The notes: generated by a model from the letters alone, not told the origin. DNA of 64,000 nucleotides from Telmatospirillum siberiense (GCF_002845745.1 NZ_PIUM01000002.1:248001-312000), one strand, 5' to 3'. Shown: positions 25,761 to 34,214, counted from the first letter of the stretch. Made by a program: numbers and translations.

Positions 25761-26783
25761 TCAGCGGTCCCAGGCGCCGGTCAGGACTGTCTTTCCCCTG
25801 GCGCGGCCGCTTTCCACCAGGGCGTGGACCCGGCGCAGATTGGCGGCGGTGAGGGGGCCGGCCTCGTCGGTCAGGGTGGTGCGCAAGGTGCCGGCGTCCA
25901 CCAGTTCGGCGACCTGGCCCAGCAGCTGATGCTGGGCGATCATGTCCGGCGTCTCGTAAAGTGAACGGGTGAACATCAGTTCCCAATGCACCGAGACGCT
26001 TTTGCGCTTCAGCGGGGCGATGTCCAGAACCTCCGGATCGTCGATCAGGGCGAGCCGCCCCTGGGGGGCGATGATCTCGCCGATGACCGGCAGGTTCCTG
26101 TCGCTGGCGGTCAGGCTGGCCACATAGTCCACCTGGGCGATGTCCAGGGCCTTCAACTGGCCGGGCAGGGAGGCATGGTGATCGATGACATGGTGCGCCC
26201 CCATCTCCCGGCACCAGGCGATGGTCTCGGAGCGCGAGGCGGTGGCGATGACGGTCAGGCCGGTCAGCCGGCGGGCCAGTTGGATCAGGATCGAGCCGAC
26301 GCCTCCGGCGCCGTTGATGATCAGCAGCGATTTGCCCGGGCCGGACTCCGTCCGGGTGACGGCCAGCCGTTCGAACAGCAGTTCCCAGGCGGTGATGGAG
26401 GTCAGGGGCAGCGCCGCCGCCTCGGTAAAGGACAGCGAACGGGGCTTCCCGCCCACCAGACGCTCATCGACCAGTTGGAATTCCGCGTTGCTGCCCGGAC
26501 GGGTGATGGCGCCGGCGTAATAGACCTCGTCGCCGGGGCGGAACAGGGTGACCCGGGCGCCCACCGCCTCGACCACGCCGGCGGCGTCGAAGCCGAGCAC
26601 GCGGGCCTCCCCCGCCGGCGGCAGGGCGCCGGCCCGCAGCTTCACATCCACGGGATTGACCGAAACGGCCCGCACCGAGACCAGCAGGTCGCGGGGGCCC
26701 GGCTGGGGCTTGGGCAGGTCGAGGTCCACCAATGCGTCATCGTCGGTGATGGGCAGGCAGGCGCGATATCCAATGGCCTTCAT
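25761..26783 (-). CDS. Zinc-binding alcohol dehydrogenase family / quinone oxidoreductase-like protein
   Basis: A 340-residue medium-chain reductase of the MKAIGYR subgroup. Rossmann motif INGAGGVGSILIQLARR, GFDAAGVVEAVG and SVRAVSVNPVDVKLR are visible, and the catalytic zinc Cys/His set of classical ADH is absent. Such enzymes use NADPH to reduce quinones or enals in the cytosol. ATG 26783 has AAGGA nine bases upstream; TTG 26801 is a weaker start. It is 14 bases downstream of a paralogous reductase gene. Confidence 0.87.
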   Translation of the reverse strand: MKAIGYRACLPITDDDALVDLDLPKPQPGPRDLLVSVRAVSVNPVDVKLRAGALPPAGEARVLGFDAAGVVEAVGARVTLFRPGDEVYYAGAITRPGSNAEFQLVDERLVGGKPRSLSFTEAAALPLTSITAWELLFERLAVTRTESGPGKSLLIINGAGGVGSILIQLARRLTGLTVIATASRSETIAWCREMGAHHVIDHHASLPGQLKALDIAQVDYVASLTASDRNLPVIGEIIAPQGRLALIDDPEVLDIAPLKRKSVSVHWELMFTRSLYETPDMIAQHQLLGQVAELVDAGTLRTTLTDEAGPLTAANLRRVHALVESGRARGKTVLTGAWDR

Positions 26784-26797
26784 GATCGCGGTGTCCT

Positions 26798-27790
26798 TCA
26801 AGTCTCGGGTTGAATGTCGATGACCACCTTGCCCCGGGCCTTGCCCGAGCCGAGATGGCGATGGGCGTCGGCGGCGGTTTCCAGCGTGAAGCGGGCGGGA
26901 TCGATCAGCGGGCGCAGCCGGCCTTCGTCGGCAAGGGCGGCCACCCGGCGCAGGATGTCGCCATGGGCTTCGCGGCCCGTTCCCTCCAGCATGGGCAGCA
27001 GCATGAACACCACATGCAGCGACAGGGCCTTGGCATGCAGCGGCGCCAGATCGGCGGTGGTGCGGGCGTTGGTGGTGGCGATCCGGCCATGGCTGGCCGC
27101 CGCCGCGAAGGAATTGGCCAGGTTGGCGCCACCGACCGTGTCGAATACCAGGTCGAATCCCCGCCCGCCGGTCAGGCGCCGAACATAGGACGCCACCTCC
27201 TCCTCGCGGAAATTGATGGTGTCGTCCGCGCCCAGATCCCGGGCGATGGCGGCCGCCTCGGCCGAGGACACGCTGGCCGCCACCCGGGCTCCCCTGGCTT
27301 TGGCCAATTGGACGGCCACATGGCCGACGCCGCCGGTGCCGCCGTGGATCAGCACATGGTCCGCCGCCGCGAGCGCCGTCCGTTCCAACCCTTCCCAGGC
27401 GGTGATGGACACCAGGGGCAGGGCGGCGGCTTCACGCATGGACAAGGTCCGGGGTTTATGGGCGACCAATCTGGCGTCGGCCACGATATAGTCCGCCAGG
27501 GTTCCGCCATGGCCGCGCACGCCGCCAGCGCAGCCGAACACCTGGTCGCCGGGGCGGAAGCCCTGGACATCGGGCGCCACCGCCTCCACGGTCCCGGCGA
27601 GATCGGCGCCCAGGATGGCCGGCAGATCCGGTCCGATGGGCAGCCCCTCGCGGATCTTGATGTCGATGGGATTGACCGACGCGGCATGGATGCGAAGCAG
27701 GACGGTTCCCGGTTTCAATGCGGGTTTCGCCACGTCCGTCAGCTTGAAATTCTCCGGGCCGCCGTGCCCGGTCAGGATTTGTGCGCGCAT
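26798..27790 (-). CDS. NADPH:quinone oxidoreductase-like medium-chain reductase
   Basis: A 330-residue MDR-family protein. It shows HAASVNPIDIKIREGLPIG, ILGADLAGTVEAV, the nucleotide-binding LIHGGTGGVGHVAVQLAKA and FDLVFDTVGGANL. No structural-zinc cysteines are seen. ATG 27790 has GGAGGG five bases upstream. It is first of a two-gene unit with the related reductase downstream. An operator-like motif shared with the nearby LysR gene lies about 55 bases upstream of its start. A detoxification role for quinones or enones is likely. Confidence 0.88.
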   Translation of the reverse strand: MRAQILTGHGGPENFKLTDVAKPALKPGTVLLRIHAASVNPIDIKIREGLPIGPDLPAILGADLAGTVEAVAPDVQGFRPGDQVFGCAGGVRGHGGTLADYIVADARLVAHKPRTLSMREAAALPLVSITAWEGLERTALAAADHVLIHGGTGGVGHVAVQLAKARGARVAASVSSAEAAAIARDLGADDTINFREEEVASYVRRLTGGRGFDLVFDTVGGANLANSFAAAASHGRIATTNARTTADLAPLHAKALSLHVVFMLLPMLEGTGREAHGDILRRVAALADEGRLRPLIDPARFTLETAADAHRHLGSGKARGKVVIDIQPET

Positions 27791-27842
27791 GGAAGCCCTC
27801 CGCTGATTTCACGGCAAGCCTCTCTCAGCGGGATTAAAAAAC

Positions 27843-27858
27843 AAAACGAATAAATATT
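27843..27858 (-). promoter_or_regulatory. Shared LysR-type motif upstream of the quinone oxidoreductase genes
   Basis: AAAACGAATAAATATT matches, base for base, the left arm and spacer of the palindrome in front of the lysR gene (24812-24827). CGAATT recurs at about 27878, suggesting a second half-site. Confidence 0.45.
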
Positions 27859-27887
27859 ATTTTTGTTATCAGGAAAGCGAATTGATC

Positions 27888-27946
27888 GGGGCGTAGGCGT
27901 CACATGGAATCTTAGGGTTTGGAGCGATAACTTCGCGACACGCCCT
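27888..27946 (-). repeat. Dispersed repeat family B, partial copy
   Basis: Contains GGCGTCACATGGAATCTTAG and TTTGGAGCGATAACTTCGCG, close to the units at 29264-29445 and 54311-54410. It is non-coding and includes a GCGA/TCGC mini-hairpin. Confidence 0.7.
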
Positions 27947-27953
27947 CGGGCGG

Positions 27954-28050
27954 GTGGACATTTGGCAATCGGCCAGATTCTCTTCGTCCTCTTGATCGTT
28001 CCGGTGCGCTCCAGCTTTTGATGAACCACCAAGGCACCAAGACACCAAGG
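27954..28050 (-). repeat. Dispersed repeat family A, part 2 (inverted)
   Basis: The reverse complement of this segment matches 11903-12007 nearly throughout, for example CTTGGTGGTTCATCAAAAGC and GGAGCGCACCGGAA. Its orientation is opposite to the neighbouring part 1 copy. Confidence 0.8.
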
Positions 28051-28085
28051 CGTCTTTCGGATCATCCGGCTGCGGTCAATCTGCG

Positions 28086-28166
28086 CCGCAGGCATTCGGT
28101 CGACAGTCGATGACGGGACGGGAAAATGCCGGTGCTATACCGCCACCTTGGTGCCTTGGTGGTTCA
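28086..28166 (+). repeat. Dispersed repeat family A, part 1
   Basis: Matches 11841-11940: CCGCAGGCATTCGG, CGATGACGGGACGGGAAAAT and the closing CCTTGGTGGTTCA. With the inverted part 2 just upstream it fills most of the spacer between the reductase and the membrane-protein gene. Confidence 0.8.
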
Positions 28167-28271
28167 AAATATTCGGGGTTTCCTTTCATGCCATTGGGGA
28201 GCCAGAGGCAACGGGAGAAGTCTTAAGGTGCCCCATCAAGAGGGCATGGCCGTCATGAATGTCCACGCGCC

Positions 28272-28685
28272 CTAAGACAGCCCCGCCCCGTCGGCGTGGC
28301 CCGCCTTCCTTCGCCGCCGGCCGTCCGGCGATCGGCTGTGATAGACATAAAGAAAGATCAGGCCCGCCGGCGCGATGAAAACGGCCACGAACCAGCACAT
28401 CCACATGGTGAGGAATTTGAAGAGCAGGAGAACGAGGGCGTTCATATAGAACTTGTTCCTGCCCAGGATGAAACTCACCAGGCCTTCATAGGCGAAGCGG
28501 GAATAGGGATAGAGCAGGGTATTGGCGACGACGACCAGCCAGGCGTGAGGCGTCACGGTGGGCGGATGCGGACAGTTCACCAGGATCAGGATGAAGATCC
28601 CCGGAAAGATCAGGGCGAAGACGAACTGCCGGAAATAATAATAGGCCGACAGTCCCCCGAAGGTCTTGGCGATCACCGAACGCAT
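28272..28685 (-). CDS. Hypothetical small integral membrane protein
   Basis: A 137-residue protein I do not recognise. Three or four hydrophobic segments are visible: FRQFVFALIFPGIFILILV, HAWLVVVANTLLYPY, NALVLLLFKFLTMWMCWFVA and APAGLIFLYVYH. A basic tail (RRRRK) follows. Start ATG 28685 has a purine-rich AAGGGGGG upstream; the longer frame to 28811 runs back into a repeat element. Its promoter must lie within or beyond that repeat. No neighbour hints at function. Confidence 0.65.
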   Translation of the reverse strand: MRSVIAKTFGGLSAYYYFRQFVFALIFPGIFILILVNCPHPPTVTPHAWLVVVANTLLYPYSRFAYEGLVSFILGRNKFYMNALVLLLFKFLTMWMCWFVAVFIAPAGLIFLYVYHSRSPDGRRRRKAGHADGAGLS

Positions 28686-28707
28686 CTCGGCCCCCCTTAT
28701 GGCCCCT

Positions 28708-28858
28708 AATACCAACTCCCGGTGATCGGAACCGATCACCTCTGCCCTCAATCGCCGGGCGGGTTTCTCCGAAACCCTGGGCTTCGCGCCAATGATGGCG
28801 CGGGCCCTCAATGGGCCAGACCAAGTTTCGATGAGTTATCCTCATCGAAACTTGGTAT
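28708..28858. repeat. 150-bp element with terminal inverted repeats (copy 2)
   Basis: Same layout as 22944-23096: TAATACCAA left end, TTGGTATTA right end, end hairpins at 28721-28740 and 28820-28856 (perfect 16-bp stem) and a central GGGTTTC-tcc-GAAACCC. The right end supplies the TAA stop of the monooxygenase gene. Base changes against copy 1 are compensated in the stems. Confidence 0.85.
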
Positions 28859-29172
28859 TACGACGTGATTTCCTGCACCACGTCGAATCCTTCGAACTGC
28901 GGCGGCCCCAGATACAGGCCGGAGGAGCGGCTGGTGCCGCCATGGGCGCGGCGGAAGGCTTCCGAGCGGGTCCAGTCCTCGAAATGTTGGCGCGACTCCC
29001 AGACGGTGTGGGAGGCGAACAGGACGTAATCGTCGGCGGCCGGTCCGCGCAGCAGGTGAAAGGCGATGAAGCCGGGAAGGCCGGGCAGATGGCTGTCCCG
29101 CTCCTTCCAGATCCGCTCGAATTCGTCTTCCTTGCCGATGGTGATGCGGAAGCGGTTCATCGCGATAAACAT
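28858..29172 (-). CDS. Antibiotic-biosynthesis-monooxygenase (ABM) family protein, IsdG/HmoB-like
   Basis: A 104-residue ferredoxin-like-fold protein of the ABM superfamily. The residues that mark heme-degrading members are all present in order: Asn6 (MNRFRI), Trp near residue 67 (FEDWTRSEAF) and His near 77 (RRAHGG). It could cleave heme or act as a small cofactor-free monooxygenase. It is monocistronic; its stop codon lies in the border of a repeat element, showing that the insertion fixed the 3' end. Confidence 0.78.
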   Translation of the reverse strand: MFIAMNRFRITIGKEDEFERIWKERDSHLPGLPGFIAFHLLRGPAADDYVLFASHTVWESRQHFEDWTRSEAFRRAHGGTSRSSGLYLGPPQFEGFDVVQEITS

Positions 29173-29263
29173 GCCGGGCGCTCCTTAACCTGAAAGGGAG
29201 GAACGGCCACTGTAGCCGAGCGGACCGGCGGAGGGGAGGGGGGATCGCCCCTCCCCCAACAGG

Positions 29264-29445
29264 CCCTTAAGCCCGAGCGGCGCTTGAGCCCGCTGGAGCG
29301 GAGCGGCAGCGTCATATGAAACTAAGGGATTGGAGCGATTATTTCGCGACAAGCCCTTAAGCCCGAGCGGCGCTTGAGCCCGCCGGAGCGGAAGCGTCAT
29401 ATGAAACTAAGGGATTGGAGCGATTATTTCGCGACAAGCCCTTAG
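29264..29445 (-). repeat. Dispersed repeat family B, two tandem units
   Basis: Unit 1 (29264-29353) and unit 2 (29354-29438) differ mainly by a 5-bp indel. Each holds GCCCGAGCGGCGCTTGAGCC, CATATGAAACTAAGGGATTG and GGAGCGATTATTTCGCGACA. The array abuts and partly includes the nuoN stop codon, so it forms the 3' end of the nuo operon transcript. Confidence 0.85.
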
Positions 29446-30869
29446 CGGATCACCCCTTGGCCGGCGGCGATGGCCAGGTCGAAGACCGGGCTGGGCAGCA
29501 GGCCGAGGATCAGCACGACGGCGCTCAAAATTCCGGCGCCGACAAGGCTGAAGGCGCTGGTGTCGGGTTCGGCCGAGCCGGCGGCCACGGTTTCCTCGGT
29601 ATAGGCGTGGCGGACCAGCGACAGATAGTAGTAGATGGCGAAGGCGCTGTTCACCGCCAGCGTGATCACCAGCCAGTTGTAGCCGTGGTTCCAGGCCGAG
29701 GTGATGAGGAACAGCTTGCCGATGAAGCCGACCGACGGCGGCAGACCGACCAGGGCGAAGGCGCCGACGGCCAGCGCGAAGGCTAGCACCGGGGCCCGCT
29801 TGTAAAGCCCGTTCAGATCGTCGAGCTTGAGATTGCGTCCGTCGGACGCGACGCGGCTGACCACCCAGAAGGCCAGCAGATTCATCGCCACATAGGCCAG
29901 CGCGTAGAAGGCCGCCGCCGCCATCCCCTCGGCGGTGCCGGACACCAGGCCGACCATCACATAGCCAGCATGGGCCACCGAGGAAAAGCCCAGGATCCGC
30001 TTCACATCCTTCTGGGCCAGCGCGCTCAGATTGCCCAGCGTCATCGAGATGGCGCCCAGCCAGGCCAGCAGGGTGGTGATCTCCAGGCCCGGCGTCAGGA
30101 AGGCCGACAGCCGCACCAGCACCACCACGGCGCCCAGTTTGGGCAGGGTGGCGGCGAAGGTCGCCGTCTCGTTGCTGGTGCCCTGATAGACGTCCGGGCA
30201 CCAGAAATGGAAGGGAAACAGCGCCAGTTTGTAGAACATCCCGCCCAGGAACAGCGCCAGGCCGATGACCGCCTGCGGCGAGTTGGCCCAGGTCCAGGAT
30301 TTGCCCGTCAGTTCGGCGATGTAGGTGGTGTGCTGGCCGGCCAGCACGTAGGACAGGCCGTAAAGGGCCAGCGCCGTGGCCACCGCGCCGAACAGGATGT
30401 ATTTGATGCCCGCTTCCGCCGCGCCCTTGTCGCGGGCGCGCAGCGAAATCACCGTATAGAGGCTGTAGGACGACAGTTCCAGGGCCAGATAGAGGGTGAA
30501 CAGCTCGGTGGAGGAGGAAAGCAGCATCAAGCCTTCCGCCGACAGGGCCAGGAACAGGAAATAATCGCTGCGCTTGTTCTCGGGCAGGGTCGGCTGGCGC
30601 GAGGCGTTGGAGACGGTGACGAAAAAGCCGATGGCGATGGCCAGTTTGAAGAACTGCGACAGCGCGTCGACCTGGTAGACGTCATGGAACAGCAGTCCGC
30701 GCGCCGGGAAGCCGGCGACGGCGGCGACGATGCCCAGGGCGGCGAACAGCGGAACCCAGCGGCCGGGGCGGGGTCCCTTGGCGCCGTCGCCCATGCTTTG
30801 CAGGAACAGCGCCAGAATCAGCAGAAACTGGAAGAGTTCCGGAATGATCAAGGCCGGATGCAAATTCAC
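29442..30869 (-). CDS. nuoN: Complex I antiporter-like membrane subunit NuoN
   Basis: A 475-residue polytopic subunit of NADH-quinone oxidoreductase-type complex I, in the proton-pumping arm next to NuoK. Characteristic segments are SVAHAGYVMVGLVSGTAEG, the broken-helix lysine FYKLALFPFHFWCPDVYQG and PSVGFIGKLFLI. It is last gene of a 13-gene operon. The 3' end runs into a tandem repeat. Confidence 0.95.
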   Translation of the reverse strand: MNLHPALIIPELFQFLLILALFLQSMGDGAKGPRPGRWVPLFAALGIVAAVAGFPARGLLFHDVYQVDALSQFFKLAIAIGFFVTVSNASRQPTLPENKRSDYFLFLALSAEGLMLLSSSTELFTLYLALELSSYSLYTVISLRARDKGAAEAGIKYILFGAVATALALYGLSYVLAGQHTTYIAELTGKSWTWANSPQAVIGLALFLGGMFYKLALFPFHFWCPDVYQGTSNETATFAATLPKLGAVVVLVRLSAFLTPGLEITTLLAWLGAISMTLGNLSALAQKDVKRILGFSSVAHAGYVMVGLVSGTAEGMAAAAFYALAYVAMNLLAFWVVSRVASDGRNLKLDDLNGLYKRAPVLAFALAVGAFALVGLPPSVGFIGKLFLITSAWNHGYNWLVITLAVNSAFAIYYYLSLVRHAYTEETVAAGSAEPDTSAFSLVGAGILSAVVLILGLLPSPVFDLAIAAGQGVIR

Positions 30870-30881
30870 GACGCTCTCTCC

Positions 30882-32420
30882 CTAGTTTTTCGTGGCCGGC
30901 GCAACGGCGCCGGCAAGGCCGGCGAGGGCGTTCGCCGGAACATGGTCCAGCACCGCCACCCGGCGCTGGTCGTAATCGGCCAACAGCTTGTCGACCGAGG
31001 GGGTGATCATCTGGAAGAACAGGCTGGGCGCCAGGCCGATGTAGAAGACCATCACCGCCGGCACCACCAGGAACAGCCATTCGCGGGGGCTGAGATCGCT
31101 CCACTCCTTGGCCGCCGACGGCTGGCCCCAGGCCAGCTTGAGGCCGACGCGGAACATGTAGGCGGTGGACAGCAGGGCGCCGGGCACCAGCAGCAGGCCG
31201 ACCAGCAGGCTATGCTGGAAGGCGCCGACGAAGACCAGGATCTCGCCGACGAAGCCGTTGGTCGCCGGGAAACCGAAGGAGGCCAGCGAGAACAGGCCCC
31301 AGAAGAACATGAAGGCCGGCATATATTTGCCCAAGCCCAGGATCTTCTTGATCTCGCGGCTGTGGCTGCGCTCGTAGACGGCGCCGATCATCATGAACAG
31401 GCCGCCGGTCACCACGCCGTGGTTCAGCATCTGGAACAGCGCGCCTTCGACGCCCCGCTGGTTGAACAGGAAGATGCCCAGCGTGACGAAGCCCATATGG
31501 CCGACCGAGGAATAGGCGACCAGCTTCTTGATGTCGCTCTGGCCCAGGGCCACCGCGCCGCCGTAGAGGATCGAGGCCACCGAAACGACGATCATCATCG
31601 GCGCGAAATATTCACTGGCCGCCGGTGTCAGCGGCAGGCAGAAGCGCAGGAAGCCGTAGGTTCCCATCTTCAGCAGGATGGCCGCGAGGATGACCGATCC
31701 GGCAGCCGGGGCCTGCACATGGGCGGCCGGCAGCCAGGTGTGGAAGGGGAACATCGGCACCTTGATGGCGAAGGCCAGGGCCATAGCCAGGAAGCACAGG
31801 ATCTGGAAGCGGAAGCCGAAGGTCCGTTGCATCAGTTCGGGGATCGAGAAGGTGCCGCCCTCGATGCGGAAGGCGACGATGGCGACCAGAAGCAGGGTCG
31901 AGCCGGCCAGCGTGTAGAGGAAGAACTTGATCGAGGCGTACCGGCGCTGATCGCCGCCCCAGACGGCGATCAACAGATACATCGGGATCAGCATGGCTTC
32001 CCAGAAGACGTAGAACAGCACCAGATCCATGGCGGTGAAGACGCCGATACAGGCCGAGGTCATCACCAGCAGGCAGAAATGGAACTCCTTCGTCCGCTTG
32101 GCGATGCCGGTCCAGGAACACAGCACGCAGAGCGGCAGGGTGGCCAGGGTCAGCCAGACCATCAGGATGCTGATGCCGTCGACCGCCAAGTAATATTGCA
32201 GACCCCACTGCGGCACCCAGGACAGGCGCTCGACGAACTGGAAGTCGGCGCCCATGCGGAAAGCCGTCAGCGGCAACGCCAGGACGATTTCGAGAAGGGA
32301 GGCGGCCAGGGTGAATTTGCGCACCAGCCCGTCGCCCTTGATGAAGAACAGAGCCGCCGCCGCCAGAAGCGGCAGGACGATCAGGCTGCTGAGAACCGGA
32401 AAGGGGAAAACCAACGCCAT
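30882..32420 (-). CDS. nuoM: Complex I antiporter-like membrane subunit NuoM
   Basis: A 512-residue pump subunit. Conserved pieces: FYVFWEAMLIPMYLLIAVWG (Glu of TM5), AIKVPMFPFHTWLPAAHVQA (Lys of TM7), YSSVGHMGFVTLGIF and FPATNGFVGEILV. These are hallmark NuoM residues, so this is the conventional NuoM of the operon rather than the extra pump. ATG 32420 has AAGGAG very close (two bases) upstream; GTG 32423 is the alternative. Confidence 0.96.
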   Translation of the reverse strand: MALVFPFPVLSSLIVLPLLAAAALFFIKGDGLVRKFTLAASLLEIVLALPLTAFRMGADFQFVERLSWVPQWGLQYYLAVDGISILMVWLTLATLPLCVLCSWTGIAKRTKEFHFCLLVMTSACIGVFTAMDLVLFYVFWEAMLIPMYLLIAVWGGDQRRYASIKFFLYTLAGSTLLLVAIVAFRIEGGTFSIPELMQRTFGFRFQILCFLAMALAFAIKVPMFPFHTWLPAAHVQAPAAGSVILAAILLKMGTYGFLRFCLPLTPAASEYFAPMMIVVSVASILYGGAVALGQSDIKKLVAYSSVGHMGFVTLGIFLFNQRGVEGALFQMLNHGVVTGGLFMMIGAVYERSHSREIKKILGLGKYMPAFMFFWGLFSLASFGFPATNGFVGEILVFVGAFQHSLLVGLLLVPGALLSTAYMFRVGLKLAWGQPSAAKEWSDLSPREWLFLVVPAVMVFYIGLAPSLFFQMITPSVDKLLADYDQRRVAVLDHVPANALAGLAGAVAPATKN

Positions 32421-32426
32421 CACTCC

Positions 32427-34214
32427 TTAACCCAGGTACCAGACCAAGCCGAAAATCAGAAGGAAGAGCACGCCGGTCATGGCGAGATAGTTCTGCAGAT
32501 TGCCGCTTTGCAGCTTCGCGCCCAGCCGTCCGACGTCCGACACCGTGATGGCGGACCCGTCGACCATGCAATCGATCACCGAGCGGTCGAACCAGGCGCT
32601 GACCCACCCCAGGACTTTCAGGGCGTTCAGGCCGATCACGCGGTAGACCTCGCTCCACAGGCCGTCGATCCAGGCGATCGGCCGGCAGATGACGAACAGC
32701 AGGGCCTTGCCGATCAGACGATAGAAATAATCGAAGTCGAGATTGACGCCCGGATGGGTGACGAGGAGGCCGCGCAGCAGATAGGTGGCCAGACCGGCGA
32801 AGCCCAGCAGGAGCAGCGCCTGCAAGACGTTCCACGCCGCCCAGGGCTCGTAGGGCACGTCCACCGCATAGGGCAGGAAGTGGTAGAGCATGTCGGGATG
32901 GACGCCTTGGGCGATGCACAGGACGGCGGCCAGGGCCATGCCGGCATACATGTTCCAGGGCAGGGGCTTCCAGACCGGTTCCGGCCCGGCGTCGGCCGGA
33001 CGGCGGCGCCAGAAGACGAAATAGGGAAGCCGGATGCCCACGGCGATGAAGGTGCCGACCGTCGCCACTTCGAGGGCCAGGGCGATCGCCGTATGGTGCG
33101 CGGCGGCGGTGCCGGCGATGGTCATCGTCTTGGTGACGAAGCCGTTGAACAGCGGCATGCCGGAAATCGACAGCGAGCCCACGGTGAAGAAGAGGGTGAT
33201 CCACGGCAGGCGGGAGGCCAGGCCGCCCAGCTTTTCCAGCCGGTCGGTGCCCAAACCCTGGATCAGGCAGCCGATGCTCATGAACAACAGGCTTTTGTAA
33301 AGGATGTGGGCGTAGGCGTGGGCGGCGGCGCCGTCCAGGGTCATCGCCGTGCCGACGCCGATGCCGACCGCCATGTAGCCGACCTGCGAGATGATGTCAT
33401 AGGCCAGGATCCGCCGGGCGCTGTTGGCGATGATGGCATGACCGACACCATAAACCGCCATCACCGCGCCGGCCACGGCCAGGATCTCCCAGCCGGCGAA
33501 GCCGCGGGCCAGCACATAGACCGCCGTCTTGGTGGTGAAGGCGCACATGAAGACCGCGCCGGCCACGGTGGCGCGCGGATAGGCGTCCGGTAGCCAAGCA
33601 TGCAGCGGCACCACGGCGGCGTTCACGCAGAAGCCGATGAGGATCAGCCAGTCGTAGAGGGCGGCGCCGTCGGCCGGGATATGGTCGAAGGCGAAACTGC
33701 CGGTGGCCTGGTGGCGCAGCAGCAGTCCACCCAGCAGGAACAGTCCGCCGACGGTATGGAAAAGGAAATAACGGAAGCCGGCCAGCGTCGATTCCCGCGA
33801 CCGGTTCAGGAAAATCAGGAAGGTCGAGCCGATGCTCATCAGCTCCCAGAAGACGAACAGGCTTAGGTAGTCGCCGGCGAAGACCGAGCCGAAGCTGCCC
33901 GCCACATAGAGCGAGGCGGCGATGTGGCTGCCCTTGTCGGGGACGTTCAGCGCATAGGTCATGCCGATCAGCGACATCACGGCGAAGACCTGGGCGAAGA
34001 TCAGCGACAGCCGGTCGACGCGGCCCAGGATCACTTGCTCGCCCAGATAGGGCAGCACCGCGTGAACCCCGGGCGTCATGGTGAAGACGCTCCAGAGGGC
34101 GATCACCGGCGGGATCAGCAGCAGCCATTTCCATTGCCGTCCGGGCAGGAACGGCAGGATCACGGCGAGGACCAGAAAGCCCAGGCTGGGATGGAGGAAG
34201 CTAGATGTCGCCAT
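32427..34214 (-). CDS. nuoL: NuoL/MrpD-like antiporter subunit with C-terminal lateral-helix region
   Basis: A 595-residue pump subunit. The core has VFWELMSIGSTFLIFLNRS, VNAAVVPLHAWLPDAYPRA and ISQVGYMAVGIGVG. Unlike NuoM and NuoN it continues beyond the core for about 115 residues (FDYFYRLIGKALLF, WFDRSVIDCMVDGSA, LQSGNLQNYLAMTGVLF), the arrangement of the NuoL lateral helix plus anchor. It is as close to Mrp antiporter subunit D as to textbook NuoL. Its start overlaps the stop of the preceding 85-residue gene by 14 bases. Confidence 0.9.
   Translation of the reverse strand: MATSSFLHPSLGFLVLAVILPFLPGRQWKWLLLIPPVIALWSVFTMTPGVHAVLPYLGEQVILGRVDRLSLIFAQVFAVMSLIGMTYALNVPDKGSHIAASLYVAGSFGSVFAGDYLSLFVFWELMSIGSTFLIFLNRSRESTLAGFRYFLFHTVGGLFLLGGLLLRHQATGSFAFDHIPADGAALYDWLILIGFCVNAAVVPLHAWLPDAYPRATVAGAVFMCAFTTKTAVYVLARGFAGWEILAVAGAVMAVYGVGHAIIANSARRILAYDIISQVGYMAVGIGVGTAMTLDGAAAHAYAHILYKSLLFMSIGCLIQGLGTDRLEKLGGLASRLPWITLFFTVGSLSISGMPLFNGFVTKTMTIAGTAAAHHTAIALALEVATVGTFIAVGIRLPYFVFWRRRPADAGPEPVWKPLPWNMYAGMALAAVLCIAQGVHPDMLYHFLPYAVDVPYEPWAAWNVLQALLLLGFAGLATYLLRGLLVTHPGVNLDFDYFYRLIGKALLFVICRPIAWIDGLWSEVYRVIGLNALKVLGWVSAWFDRSVIDCMVDGSAITVSDVGRLGAKLQSGNLQNYLAMTGVLFLLIFGLVWYLG

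Noticed and set aside
29970-33593. Very long open frame (about 1200 codons) on the plus strand opposite nuoN-nuoM-nuoL
   Set aside because: It is antisense to three clear nuo genes; its Gln/Gly/Arg/His-rich composition is the usual mirror of GC-rich membrane-protein genes, and no domain is recognisable.
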